64,000 nucleotides of DNA, from contig NZ_QEKH01000024.1 in NCBI RefSeq assembly GCF_003096415.1, positions 1 through 64,000 on the forward strand, written 5' to 3'. The notes below the pieces were generated by a model. It was not told where the DNA came from. It searched no databases and saw only the letters and a list, made by a program, of their open reading frames with translations. The position numbers were made by a program, and so were the translations under genes. Below are positions 35,020 through 43,635 of this stretch, piece after piece. The DNA comes from Victivallis vadensis. Its GTDB lineage: Bacteria > Verrucomicrobiota > Lentisphaeria > Victivallales > Victivallaceae. Position 1 is the first letter of the stretch; every line of letters starts with the position of its first letter.

Positions 35020-37656
35020 TTATTTCCCGTAGTAGACGTTGAGCAGCATTTCCTTGATTTCCTCGATCAGCGGATAGCGCGGGTTCGCGCCGGTGCACTG
35101 GTCGTCGAACGCCTTGACCGCCAGTTCGTCGAGCTGGGCGAGGAAGGTCTTTTCGTCGATGCCGTACTCCTTGAGGCTCTTCGGAATCTCAAGTTCCGCC
35201 TTGAGCTTTTCGATCGCCTTGATCAGGTTGGCGACGCTCTCGTCGTCATTCCTGCCGCCGAAGCCGCAGTAGGTCGCGAGGTTGGCGTACGCCGCCTTCG
35301 CATGCGGATACTTGTACTGCGGGAAGGTTCCCTGCTTGGTCGGGCAATCGGTCGAGTTGAACTTGATCACCTCGCAGATCAGCATCGCGTTGGCCAGACC
35401 GTGCGGCACATGGTACATGCCGCCGAGCTTGTGCGCCATCGAGTGGCAGACGCCGAGGAACGCATTCGCGAACGCCATGCCGGCCATCGTGGAGGCGTTG
35501 TGCATGTGCTCGCGGGCCTCCTCATCCATCGCGCCGTTGTTGAAGCAGCGCGGCAGGTAACCGAAGACCAGCTTGGCAGCCTCCATCGCGAGGGCGTTCG
35601 TATAGTCGCTGGCCATCACCGATACGCGCGCTTCGAGGGCGTGGGTCAGAGCGTCGATGCCGCTGTAGGCGGTCAGGCGCTTCGGCATCTTCATCACGAG
35701 CTGGGTGTCGATGATCGCCATGTTCGGGGTCAGCGCGTAGTCGGCCAGCGGATACTTGTTGCCGGTCTCCTCGTCGGTGATCACCGCGAACGGCGTCACT
35801 TCCGAACCGGTTCCGGAGGTGGTCGGCACCGCGACCATCAGCGCCTTCTTGCCGAGTTCCGGCAGCCGGACGATCCGCTTGCGGATATCCATGAAGCGCA
35901 TCGCGACGTCTTCAAAGCTGATTTCCGGGTGTTCATACATCAGCCACATGATCTTGGTCGCGTCCATCGGCGAACCGCCGCCGACCGCGATCAGCACGTC
36001 CGGCTGGAAGGAGTTGATCCGCTCCAGTCCCTTGCGGGCGAGCTGGATGGTCGGATCGGGTTCGACATCGGCGAACACCTCGGTCGCGATGCCCATATTG
36101 TCGAGCTGGTGCAGCAGGTCGTTCAGGATGCCGGTGGAATACAGGAACTTATCCGTGACGATGAACGCCTTTTTGCGGCCCTCGAGATCGCCGATCGCGG
36201 TGGGCAAGCAGCCGTACTTGAAGTAAACCTTCTGAGGAATTCTGACCCACAACATATTCTCTCTCCGTTTCACAATGGACTTGATATTCAACAGGTGCTT
36301 CGGCGTCACGTTTTCGCTGACCGAGTTGCCGCCCCAGCTGCCGCAGCCGAGGGTCAGCGACGGATTCAGCGCGAAGTTGTAGATGTCGCCGATCGCGCCC
36401 TGGCTGGAGGGCATGTTGACCAGCGTGCGCGAGGACATCATCACGTGGCCGTAGTATTTGGCCCGGTCGAAATTCTGCGAGTTGGTGTAGAGCACGCTGG
36501 TGTGGCCGAGGCCGCCGTATTCGAGCAGCTTCCTGGCGTTTTCGACCGCATCCTCGTAGGTTTCCGCCTTGTAGAGGGCGAGCACCGGGGAGAGTTTTTC
36601 ACGGCTGAACGGATAGTCCGGGCCGACGCCGTCGGTTTCACCGATCAGCACCTTGGTCCCGACCGGAACCTTCACGCCCGCCATTTCGGCGATCTTGTAC
36701 GCGCTCTGGCCGACGATTTTCGGATTGAGCTTGCCGTCGACCTGGATCACGTCGCCGACCTTTTTGGCTTCGGTTTTATTCAGGATGTAGGCGCCGCGGT
36801 ATGCGAACTCCTTCTTGACTTCGTCATAGATCGAAGCCAGCGCGGTCACCGACTGCTCGGAGGCGCAGATCATGCCGTTGTCGAAGGTCTTGCTCTGCAG
36901 GATCGAGCTGACCGCCATCTTGATGTCGCTGGTATCGCCGATCACCACCGGAACGTTGCCGGGGCCGACGCCGACCGCCGGAGTGCCGCTGGAATAGGCC
37001 GCCTTGACCATGCCGGGGCCGCCGGTCGCAAGGATCAGGCTCACATCCGGGTGGCTCATCAGCTGGCCGGAGAGCGCGACGGTCGGTTCGGCGATCCAGC
37101 CGATGATGTCTTCGGGGGCGCCGGCCTTCACCGCCGCTTCCAGCACGATCCGGGCCGCTTCGACCGTGCACTTCTTAGCCCGCGGGTGGGGGCTGAAAAT
37201 GATGCCGTTGCGGGTTTTGAGCGCGAGCAGCGACTTGAAGATCGCGGTCGAGGTCGGGTTGGTGGTCGGGACGATGCCGGCGATCACGCCGACCGGTTCC
37301 GCGACCTTCGCAATGCCCATCGCCTCGTTTTCCTCGATCACGCCGCAGGTCTTCATGTCGCGGTACTTATTATAGATGTACTCCGCTGCGAAGTGGTTCT
37401 TGATCACCTTGTCCTCGACCACGCCCATGCCGGATTCGGTTACGGCCATCTGGGCCAGCGGAATGCGGGCATTGTTCGCGGCAAGCGCGGCGGCGGAGAA
37501 AATCCGGTCCACCTGCTCCTGCGAATATTCGGCGTACTTGACCTGCGCCGCCTTGACCCGGGCGATCAGCCCGTTCAGCATTTCGCGGTCGCGCTCATCC
37601 TGCGTCTTTTCCACCTTGACGGCCGGTTCGGCCTTGACTTGTTTTGCGCTCATCAT
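35020..37656 (-). CDS. adhE: Bifunctional acetaldehyde/alcohol dehydrogenase
   Basis: 878 residues. The N-terminal half is a CoA-acylating aldehyde dehydrogenase (PVGVIAGIVPTTNPTST; catalytic Cys in NGMICASEQSV near 245). The C-terminal half is an iron-dependent alcohol dehydrogenase (GGGSPMDATKIMWLMYEHP; iron-binding His in FLGVCHSMAHKLG and HVPHGLANAML). It reduces acetyl-CoA to ethanol and regenerates NAD+, a sign of fermentative growth. The start is one of two adjacent ATGs after GGGAGGA. It is monocistronic with a clear terminator. Confidence 0.97.
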   Translation of the reverse strand: MMSAKQVKAEPAVKVEKTQDERDREMLNGLIARVKAAQVKYAEYSQEQVDRIFSAAALAANNARIPLAQMAVTESGMGVVEDKVIKNHFAAEYIYNKYRDMKTCGVIEENEAMGIAKVAEPVGVIAGIVPTTNPTSTAIFKSLLALKTRNGIIFSPHPRAKKCTVEAARIVLEAAVKAGAPEDIIGWIAEPTVALSGQLMSHPDVSLILATGGPGMVKAAYSSGTPAVGVGPGNVPVVIGDTSDIKMAVSSILQSKTFDNGMICASEQSVTALASIYDEVKKEFAYRGAYILNKTEAKKVGDVIQVDGKLNPKIVGQSAYKIAEMAGVKVPVGTKVLIGETDGVGPDYPFSREKLSPVLALYKAETYEDAVENARKLLEYGGLGHTSVLYTNSQNFDRAKYYGHVMMSSRTLVNMPSSQGAIGDIYNFALNPSLTLGCGSWGGNSVSENVTPKHLLNIKSIVKRRENMLWVRIPQKVYFKYGCLPTAIGDLEGRKKAFIVTDKFLYSTGILNDLLHQLDNMGIATEVFADVEPDPTIQLARKGLERINSFQPDVLIAVGGGSPMDATKIMWLMYEHPEISFEDVAMRFMDIRKRIVRLPELGKKALMVAVPTTSGTGSEVTPFAVITDEETGNKYPLADYALTPNMAIIDTQLVMKMPKRLTAYSGIDALTHALEARVSVMASDYTNALAMEAAKLVFGYLPRCFNNGAMDEEAREHMHNASTMAGMAFANAFLGVCHSMAHKLGGMYHVPHGLANAMLICEVIKFNSTDCPTKQGTFPQYKYPHAKAAYANLATYCGFGGRNDDESVANLIKAIEKLKAELEIPKSLKEYGIDEKTFLAQLDELAVKAFDDQCTGANPRYPLIEEIKEMLLNVYYGK

Positions 37657-37722
37657 CAGTCCTCCCTAATATAAGGTTTGTGCAATTTCCGGCAAACTGT
37701 AACGAAACTTCGGTAATGCGAT

Positions 37723-37745
37723 ATCGATATTTTAACATCGATATT
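37723..37745. promoter_or_regulatory. Direct repeat upstream of adhE
   Basis: ATCGATATT occurs at 37723-37731 and again at 37737-37745, 14 bp apart, about 70-90 bp before the adhE start. It may bind a regulator of fermentation genes. I do not see a canonical Rex site. Confidence 0.3.
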
Positions 37746-37902
37746 TTTTTATCTAAACCTAATATAGCTCCTTTAGGAATCAATTGCAAGCAGGGTTTTT
37801 CAAAAAATATGCAAAATAATCTTGAAAAAACGGCGAAAAGCGGTAGTAGTATGAAATCAGTAAAAAAACGGAACTGCAGAAAGACGAGGAGTCCAAAGTC
37901 CC

Positions 37903-38289
37903 ATGCCGACAGTCGAAGCAATCGCCGCCGAAGCGAAAAACGTGATGAAAGCAGGAGCGGTGATCATCACCGCCGCGGAATTCAAGGGAAATTCAGCCAC
38001 CCGGCTGCAGGTCTATTTCTGGGACGAGCACCAGGCGGTAATGGATGTGATCGGCAAGTCCGACCTGCTGGAAAACTGGCCGGACGACGGAGTGTACGCC
38101 CTTGATACCACCGCCCCGAATGCCGAAGATTCGATGCGCCTTGTCCACCGCTGCGAAGGCGAAGAGGAAATCTACATCCGCACCACTGACGAGGACGCCG
38201 AGGCGGATGAGCTCGGCACGCTGCCGACCGTCCTCTTCCTCGAATCGGTCGAGGCCATCTGCGAACTGAAAGACAAAATCAAACTCTGA
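37903..38289 (+). CDS. Small acidic protein of unknown function
   Basis: 128 residues, strongly acidic in the second half (EGEEEIYIRTTDEDAEADE). It has no signal peptide or membrane helix and no motif I recognise. The frame has the GC-rich codon use of neighbouring genes and a GAGGAG site 12 bp before the ATG, so it is probably real. It stands alone between adhE and the DAHP synthase gene. Confidence 0.7.
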   Translation: MPTVEAIAAEAKNVMKAGAVIITAAEFKGNSATRLQVYFWDEHQAVMDVIGKSDLLENWPDDGVYALDTTAPNAEDSMRLVHRCEGEEEIYIRTTDEDAEADELGTLPTVLFLESVEAICELKDKIKL

Positions 38290-38368
38290 CGGGCAATGCC
38301 TCCGCCCGGCAGTGAAATCCCGGGGGCTCGCGAGGCTGATTTATCCGGATTTAAGCATTTTCCCGGGC

Positions 38369-38397
38369 TTGTAAATGTGCGGGGCGGGTATTATATT
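38369..38397 (+). promoter_or_regulatory. Promoter of the DAHP synthase gene
   Basis: TTGTAA (38369-38374) and TATATT (38392-38397) are 17 bp apart, 23 bp upstream of the ATG. Confidence 0.6.
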
Positions 38398-38420
38398 ATC
38401 CGACCTGAAAGGATTTTACG

Positions 38421-39488
38421 ATGATCAGCAGTAACAATATCAATATCGCCAGCCGCAGCGTGCTGTCGAGCCCGGGGGCGATCCGCTCCGAGCTGCCGCT
38501 GTCGCTGGATGCGGTGATCAAGGTGATGGAGGCGCGGCAGGAGATCTGCGACATTCTCGACGGGAAGTCGAAGAAGTTCATGATGATCGTCGGACCGTGC
38601 TCGATCCACGACCCGGAAGCCGCGATCGAATATGCGGAGCGGCTGAAAGCTCTGAGCGAAGAGGTCAAGGACCGTATTCTGATCGTGATGCGCGTCTATT
38701 TTGAAAAGCCCCGGACTACGGTGGGCTGGAAGGGGTTGATCTACGACCCGGACCTCAACAAGAGCTACAACATCGAAAAAGGCATCTTCATCGCCCGCAA
38801 GCTGATGCTGCGGATTGTCGACCTCGGTTTGCCCGTCGCGACTGAAATGCTCGACCCGATCATCGCGCAGTACATCGCCGACGCGGTCGCGTGGTCGGCG
38901 ATCGGGGCGCGCACTACGGAAGCACAGACCCATCGCCAGCTCGGCAGCGGCCTGTCGATGCCGGTCGGTTTCAAGAATGCGACTGACGGGACGTTCCAGA
39001 CCGCGATCGACGCGATTTCGACGGCGCGCAGCGAACACAGTTTCATCGGTGTGCTGGAGGACGGCCACGTCGGAGTGTTCCGCACCCGCGGCAACCCGTA
39101 TGCGCATATCGTGCTGCGCGGCGGCTCCGGGCAGCCGAATTACGGCGCGGAGCATATCGCGTTTTTGAAGGTCGCGATGCGCAAGGCCGGCATCAAGCCG
39201 GCGATCGTGGTGGATTGCAGCCATGCGAATTCCAACAAGAATTACAAGAACCAGCATATTGCGCTGGAGGATGTGCTCCGGCAGATCGCGGACGGCGAGG
39301 ACGCGCTGACCGGGGTGATGCTTGAGAGCAACCTGCTGCCGGGCAGCCAGAAAATTCAGGCCGGGTGCCGTCCGGACCCCGGAATCTCGATCACCGACAG
39401 CTGTATCGGCTGGGATGAAACCGCCGAACTGATCCGGCGCACCCATGAGGCGCTCGGGAAGATTCACGGTGAAAACTCCGGCGAATAG
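38421..39488 (+). CDS. aroG: 3-deoxy-7-phosphoheptulonate (DAHP) synthase, class I
   Basis: 355 residues. It condenses phosphoenolpyruvate and erythrose 4-phosphate, the first step of the shikimate pathway. Motifs include MIVGPCSIHDPEAAIEYAERL, MRVYFEKPRTTVGWKGLIYDP, IGARTTEAQTHRQLGSGLSMPVGFKN, VDCSHANSNK and GVMLESNLLPGSQ. This is the AroF/G/H type, which is normally feedback-inhibited by an aromatic amino acid. AAAGGA lies before the ATG. The next gene is an unrelated rhamnulokinase 82 bp away. Confidence 0.96.
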   Translation: MISSNNINIASRSVLSSPGAIRSELPLSLDAVIKVMEARQEICDILDGKSKKFMMIVGPCSIHDPEAAIEYAERLKALSEEVKDRILIVMRVYFEKPRTTVGWKGLIYDPDLNKSYNIEKGIFIARKLMLRIVDLGLPVATEMLDPIIAQYIADAVAWSAIGARTTEAQTHRQLGSGLSMPVGFKNATDGTFQTAIDAISTARSEHSFIGVLEDGHVGVFRTRGNPYAHIVLRGGSGQPNYGAEHIAFLKVAMRKAGIKPAIVVDCSHANSNKNYKNQHIALEDVLRQIADGEDALTGVMLESNLLPGSQKIQAGCRPDPGISITDSCIGWDETAELIRRTHEALGKIHGENSGE

Positions 39489-39570
39489 CACGGAGCGGGC
39501 GGTCGCGGCTCAGGGGCCGGGCCGCCCGATGCGTTTGAACAGGGGACAAAGTAGCGGAGAACACAAATCT

Positions 39571-41049
39571 ATGAAGAACTTTCTTGCGTTCGACCTCGGC
39601 GCTTCCAGCGGCCGCGGTATCATCGGCAAACTGGAAAACGGCAAACTGACGCTGACCGAAGTGCACCGCTTCGCCAACGGCCCGACCGAGCAGGGCGGTT
39701 CGATCTACTGGAATTACCCGCAGCTGGTCGAGGAGCTCAAGACCGGTCTTAAGAAAGCGCTTGCGATCGAACCCGCTCTCGACGGCATCGGCATCGACAC
39801 CTGGGGGGTGGACTATGTGTTTTTCAGCAATACCACCGGCAGGTTCCTGCGCTGGCCCTACCACTACCGCGACGTGCGCACCGGCAACGCCGAGAGCGAC
39901 GTGTGGAGCAAAATCTCCAAGCAGGAGCTTTACGGGCATACCGGCATCCAGTGCATGACGCTGAACACGGTCTACCAGCTGGCCGCCCACTTCCGCGAGC
40001 ATCCGGAGGATTTCAAGGACAGCCACTTCCTGACCATGCCCGACGCGCTGGCCCGCGCCCTCGGCGGCGACGACACCAGCGAATACACCGACTGCTCGAC
40101 CACCAATCTGCTCGATCCGGTCACGAAGGAGTGGGACTGGGAGGTGATCGACCGGGTCGGCCTGCCGCGCGAGGTGTTCCCGAAGATCGTGAAACCCTGC
40201 ACTTTCGGCGGCACCCTGAGCGAAGAACTTCAGCGGGAACTGGGCTGCGGCCCGATTCCGATCATCAAGGTCGGCAGCCATGACACCGCCAGCGCGGTGG
40301 GCGCGGTTCCGGCTCCGACTTCGGGCAACTGGGCGTACATCAGCGCCGGAACCTGGGCGTTGCTCGGCGCCGAGATCGACGAACCGCTGCGCACCGCCGC
40401 GTCGGAAAAGGAGAGCTTCACCAACGAGGGCGGCCTCGACGGCAAGATCCGCTTCCTGACCAACATCATGGGCAGCTGGCTCTTTCAGGAGACCCGGCGC
40501 AACTGGCGCGAACAGAAGGACCCGGAGCTGTCGTTCGCCGAGATGGAGCGCATGGCGCTCGCCTCCGAACCGTGCCGCTATTTGATCAACCCGAACGACG
40601 CGAGTTTCGTGACGCCCGGTGACATGCCGCAGCGCATCTCCGACTTCTGCGCGGATCACGGCGAAGGAGCGATCGTCGACGACGGCGCGGTGGTGCGCGC
40701 GATCTACGATTCGCTGGCGCTCTACTTCCGCTGCAAGCTCGAAACGCTCGCTTCGCTGCTCGGCGTGAAATACCAGTGTCTGAACGTGGTCGGCGGCGGC
40801 ACCAAGGACGGGCTGCTGATGCAGCTGACCGCCGACGCGCTGAATATCCCGGTGGTGGCCGGCCCGGTCGAGGCGACCGCGATCGGAAACCTTCTGGCGC
40901 AGGCGATGGCGACCGGTGCGGTCAAAGACCTTGCCGCCGCGCGCCAGGTGGTCAAGGATTCGTTTGAAGTCAGGACCTACCGGCCGAATGAGGCGATGCA
41001 CGCGCTCTACAACGGCGAAATCGAACGCTTCAAATCGCTTGCAAAGTAA
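39571..41049 (+). CDS. rhaB: Rhamnulokinase
   Basis: About 492 residues, FGGY kinase family. It phosphorylates L-rhamnulose in rhamnose catabolism. The N-terminal FLAFDLGASSGRGIIG is the phosphate loop, and ISAGTWALLG and LNVVGGGTKDGLLMQLTAD are further family motifs. The start at 39571 fits FDLGASSGR at residues 5-13; an in-frame extension upstream overlaps the aroG gene and is not conserved. Rhamnose isomerase and aldolase are not adjacent. A GC-rich hairpin separates it from aroG. Confidence 0.93.
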   Translation: MKNFLAFDLGASSGRGIIGKLENGKLTLTEVHRFANGPTEQGGSIYWNYPQLVEELKTGLKKALAIEPALDGIGIDTWGVDYVFFSNTTGRFLRWPYHYRDVRTGNAESDVWSKISKQELYGHTGIQCMTLNTVYQLAAHFREHPEDFKDSHFLTMPDALARALGGDDTSEYTDCSTTNLLDPVTKEWDWEVIDRVGLPREVFPKIVKPCTFGGTLSEELQRELGCGPIPIIKVGSHDTASAVGAVPAPTSGNWAYISAGTWALLGAEIDEPLRTAASEKESFTNEGGLDGKIRFLTNIMGSWLFQETRRNWREQKDPELSFAEMERMALASEPCRYLINPNDASFVTPGDMPQRISDFCADHGEGAIVDDGAVVRAIYDSLALYFRCKLETLASLLGVKYQCLNVVGGGTKDGLLMQLTADALNIPVVAGPVEATAIGNLLAQAMATGAVKDLAAARQVVKDSFEVRTYRPNEAMHALYNGEIERFKSLAK

Positions 41050-42873
41050 GTGGGGTATCGTACTGACAGGAAACGCGGTTCCGGGATCGGCGGATTCCGG
41101 GGCCGTTTTCTGCTTTTGCTGCTGCTGTGCGGACTGTCGCTGGCGGGCGGTGAACCGCGCACGCTGTACACGGCGGGCGGCAGCCGGGTCAAGACGCTCG
41201 ACCCGGCGCAGGCGGACGACCTCTCCAGCCGCAATCTGGTCGGGGCGGTCTACGATACGCTGCTGCAGTACGACTACCTGAAGCGCCCTTACACCCTGAT
41301 CCCGTCGATGCTGGCGGAGATGCCGAAGGCGAACGACGCGCTCGACGTGTACAGCTTCCGGCTGCGGGATGACCTCTACTTCGCGGACGATCCGGTGTTC
41401 GCCGGGCTGCCGAAGGAGGCGCGCCGGATCACTTCAAAAGATGTGCTCTATTCGATCCTGCGGCTTGCGGATGTGCGCAACCACAGCCCGGTCTACTGGC
41501 TTTTCCGCGGCAAGATCCGGGGGCTGGACGAGTTCAACCGGGCGACCGCCGCCGCGCCGAAGGGGGATTTTACTCCGTACGACAGGGGGCTGCCCGGTTT
41601 CGAGGTTGTGGACGACCTGAATTTCAAACTGCACCTGACCGGGCCGGACCCGCGTTTTTTGTATATGCTGGCGATGCCGAATGCGGCGGTGGTGTCGCGT
41701 CGCGCGGCGGAGCGGTACGGCGAGGAGCTGGCGCGCCATCCGGTCGGGTCCGGGCCGTTCCGGCTGACCGAATGGATCAACGATTACAAGCTCCAGCTCG
41801 ACCGCAATCCCGACTACCGCATTGAATATTTCAAGGGGGCGGAAACTCCCGCCGACCGGAATCGGCCGCTGCCGCTGGCCGACCGGGTGGTGCTCTATCT
41901 GGTCAAGCAGCCGATGTCGTCGTGGCTGCTCTTTCTGCAGGGAAACCTCGACCTGAATGCGTTGGACAAGGACAACCTCGACCTGGTCGCCGGGGGAGGG
42001 GCGGAGCTGGCTCCGGCCTTGAAAGCGCGGGGCATCCGGCTGCTGCGCACTCCTGAATTCGAGGTGCGCTACGTCGGCTTCAACTTCAGCGATCCCCTGC
42101 TTGGGAAGAACCTGAAACTGCGGCAGGCGCTGAGCCTCGCCTACGACGTGCGGCGCCGGGTGGAACACACCAATTTCCAGTTGATTCCGGCGCAGGGGCC
42201 GATTCCGCCGGGCGTGGCCGGCTACGACCCCGGCTATCGGAATCCGAATGCGGCGGACGACGTCGAAGCCGCCCGCCGGCTGATCGCCGAAGCGGGATTT
42301 CCGGGAGGGCGCGACCCCGCGACCGGCGAACCGCTGCGGTTCAGTTTCGACCAGACCGGCAACAGCTCCGCCTACCGCCAGCTCGGCGAGCTGACCGCCG
42401 CCGACTTCGCCCGGCTCGGCGTCGAAACCGAACCGGTGCTGAACAACAACCCGCGCTTCTACGAGAAACTGCGGCAGGGCAGGTTGCAGCTTTTCCGGCT
42501 GTCGTGGGTGGGGGATTACCCGGATGCGGAGAACTTCCTGCAGCTCTTTTACAGCAAAAACATCGGCGGCTGCAACCGGGTCGGCTTCAGCGACCCGGAA
42601 TACGACCGCATGTTCGAGGCGATCCTGCCGATGCCGGATTCGCCGGAGCGGACCGAACGCTACCGGGAGATGGTGCGCTACCTCGGCACGAAGTGTCCGT
42701 GGATTTTCGAGGGTTTCCCGATCGCGTACCAGCTCAACCACGCGTGGCTGGAGAACTATCACCCGCACGACTTCGCGTTCGCCCGCTGGAAATACCTGAC
42801 GGTGGACCCGGAGCGCCGCCGGCAGCTCAAGGCCACCTTCACGCCGCTCAGCATGCGCGAACTCAATCAGTGA
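41050..42873 (+). CDS. Solute-binding protein, peptide/nickel ABC family (SBP 5)
   Basis: 607 residues, exported (FLLLLLLCGLSLAGGEP). It has the SBP_bac_5 pattern: TLDPAQADDLSSRNLVGAVYDTLLQYDYL, FRLRDDLYFADDPVF, HPVGSGPFRLTEW, LRQALSLAYDVRRRV and AEAGFPGGRD. Such proteins bind oligopeptides or oligosaccharides for an ABC importer. No permease or ATPase gene follows, so its transport partner lies elsewhere. The start is a GTG directly after the rhaB stop without a strong ribosome site; a slightly later start is possible. Its stop overlaps the end of the converging gene by 7 bp. Confidence 0.87.
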   Translation: MGYRTDRKRGSGIGGFRGRFLLLLLLCGLSLAGGEPRTLYTAGGSRVKTLDPAQADDLSSRNLVGAVYDTLLQYDYLKRPYTLIPSMLAEMPKANDALDVYSFRLRDDLYFADDPVFAGLPKEARRITSKDVLYSILRLADVRNHSPVYWLFRGKIRGLDEFNRATAAAPKGDFTPYDRGLPGFEVVDDLNFKLHLTGPDPRFLYMLAMPNAAVVSRRAAERYGEELARHPVGSGPFRLTEWINDYKLQLDRNPDYRIEYFKGAETPADRNRPLPLADRVVLYLVKQPMSSWLLFLQGNLDLNALDKDNLDLVAGGGAELAPALKARGIRLLRTPEFEVRYVGFNFSDPLLGKNLKLRQALSLAYDVRRRVEHTNFQLIPAQGPIPPGVAGYDPGYRNPNAADDVEAARRLIAEAGFPGGRDPATGEPLRFSFDQTGNSSAYRQLGELTAADFARLGVETEPVLNNNPRFYEKLRQGRLQLFRLSWVGDYPDAENFLQLFYSKNIGGCNRVGFSDPEYDRMFEAILPMPDSPERTERYREMVRYLGTKCPWIFEGFPIAYQLNHAWLENYHPHDFAFARWKYLTVDPERRRQLKATFTPLSMRELNQ

Positions 42874-43397
42874 ACCGCGGGTTGCCAGCCCGCCTGCCGC
42901 CACTGGAAAATCCGTCCGTCGGCAAGTTCCGCCCGCCTGTTTTCCGCATCGAAAGTTTTGCACGGCAGCCAGTTGCCGTTCAGTTGGAGATGACGTGACC
43001 CGTCCGGCTTTGACAGAAAGTCAAAAATCAGGTCCTGATTCCAGTCTGCCGCCATATTCCCGTTCCATTCCAGAATAGTCTGTCCCCGCCGGTCGGCATG
43101 ATGCCATGAGAAATACCGGTTGCCGGTCGAAGTCGCTCCGATGAAACTTATGTTGCCGTCGTCGGTTCGGAGAGTGACGCTGTTTTCTCCGGTGAGAACC
43201 AGATAATCCGTCTGAGGAGTCCGGTTGTTGCCCAATACGGCAAAAGCCGGGTTCATCAGTTGGAGAGAATAACCGTCATTGCCGGGGTGTGAAAAGCGCC
43301 GTCCGGTCAGAAACGAAACTTCAGTGATATAGCAGAGCAGGATCACATTGCCGGGGAGCAGGAGAAAAGCGGTCAGCCATGGAAGTATTTTTTTCAT
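42867..43397 (-). CDS. Exported protein of unknown function
   Basis: 176 residues with an N-terminal hydrophobic segment (ILPWLTAFLLLPGNVILLCYI) that is either a signal peptide or an anchor. The rest is predicted beta-rich (for example NSVTLRTDDGNISFIGATS). The family is not recognised. AAAGG precedes the ATG. It is convergent with the solute-binding protein gene and divergent from the next regulator. Confidence 0.6.
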   Translation of the reverse strand: MKKILPWLTAFLLLPGNVILLCYITEVSFLTGRRFSHPGNDGYSLQLMNPAFAVLGNNRTPQTDYLVLTGENSVTLRTDDGNISFIGATSTGNRYFSWHHADRRGQTILEWNGNMAADWNQDLIFDFLSKPDGSRHLQLNGNWLPCKTFDAENRRAELADGRIFQWRQAGWQPAVH

Positions 43398-43466
43398 TTC
43401 TTTGCCTTTTCAATCACGAATTGCGGTGGAGTAAGGTATCATGGAATCCGTGTTTTACAAATATTT

Positions 43467-43482
43467 ATCATTGCAAAATGAT
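43467..43482. promoter_or_regulatory. Palindrome in divergent regulator region
   Basis: ATCATT-GCAA-AATGAT, a perfect 6-bp arm palindrome, lies between the divergent exported-protein gene and the GntR-type regulator, about 85 bp upstream of the regulator promoter. It may be an operator, but unlike the other cassettes it does not overlap the -10 box. Confidence 0.3.
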
Positions 43483-43567
43483 TCGATTCAATTTGCGCGG
43501 CAAAAGCCGTCTTTGTGGCTTTTTTGGGGGATTTTAGATGATTTTTGCGGTTTTTTCGGCAAAAAAT

Positions 43568-43596
43568 TTGTTTTTCGGGGCATGTTCCGGTATAAT
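43568..43596 (+). promoter_or_regulatory. Promoter of the third cassette regulator
   Basis: TTGTTT (43568-43573) and TATAAT (43591-43596) are 17 bp apart, 39 bp before the ATG at 43636. Confidence 0.6.
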
Positions 43597-43635
43597 TCAC
43601 AGCAAATGAATCTATTCACCGAAGGCGTGGGGCTT

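Noticed and set aside
35302-37674. 790-codon open frame opposite adhE
   Set aside because: The minus strand encodes a complete AdhE with catalytic motifs; the opposite frame is only open because of GC-rich codon use.
43441-43635. N-terminal extension of the third cassette regulator from the ATG at 43441
   Set aside because: This part is AT-rich, contains the promoter and a palindrome, and has no ribosome site; the GntR domain starts at 43636.
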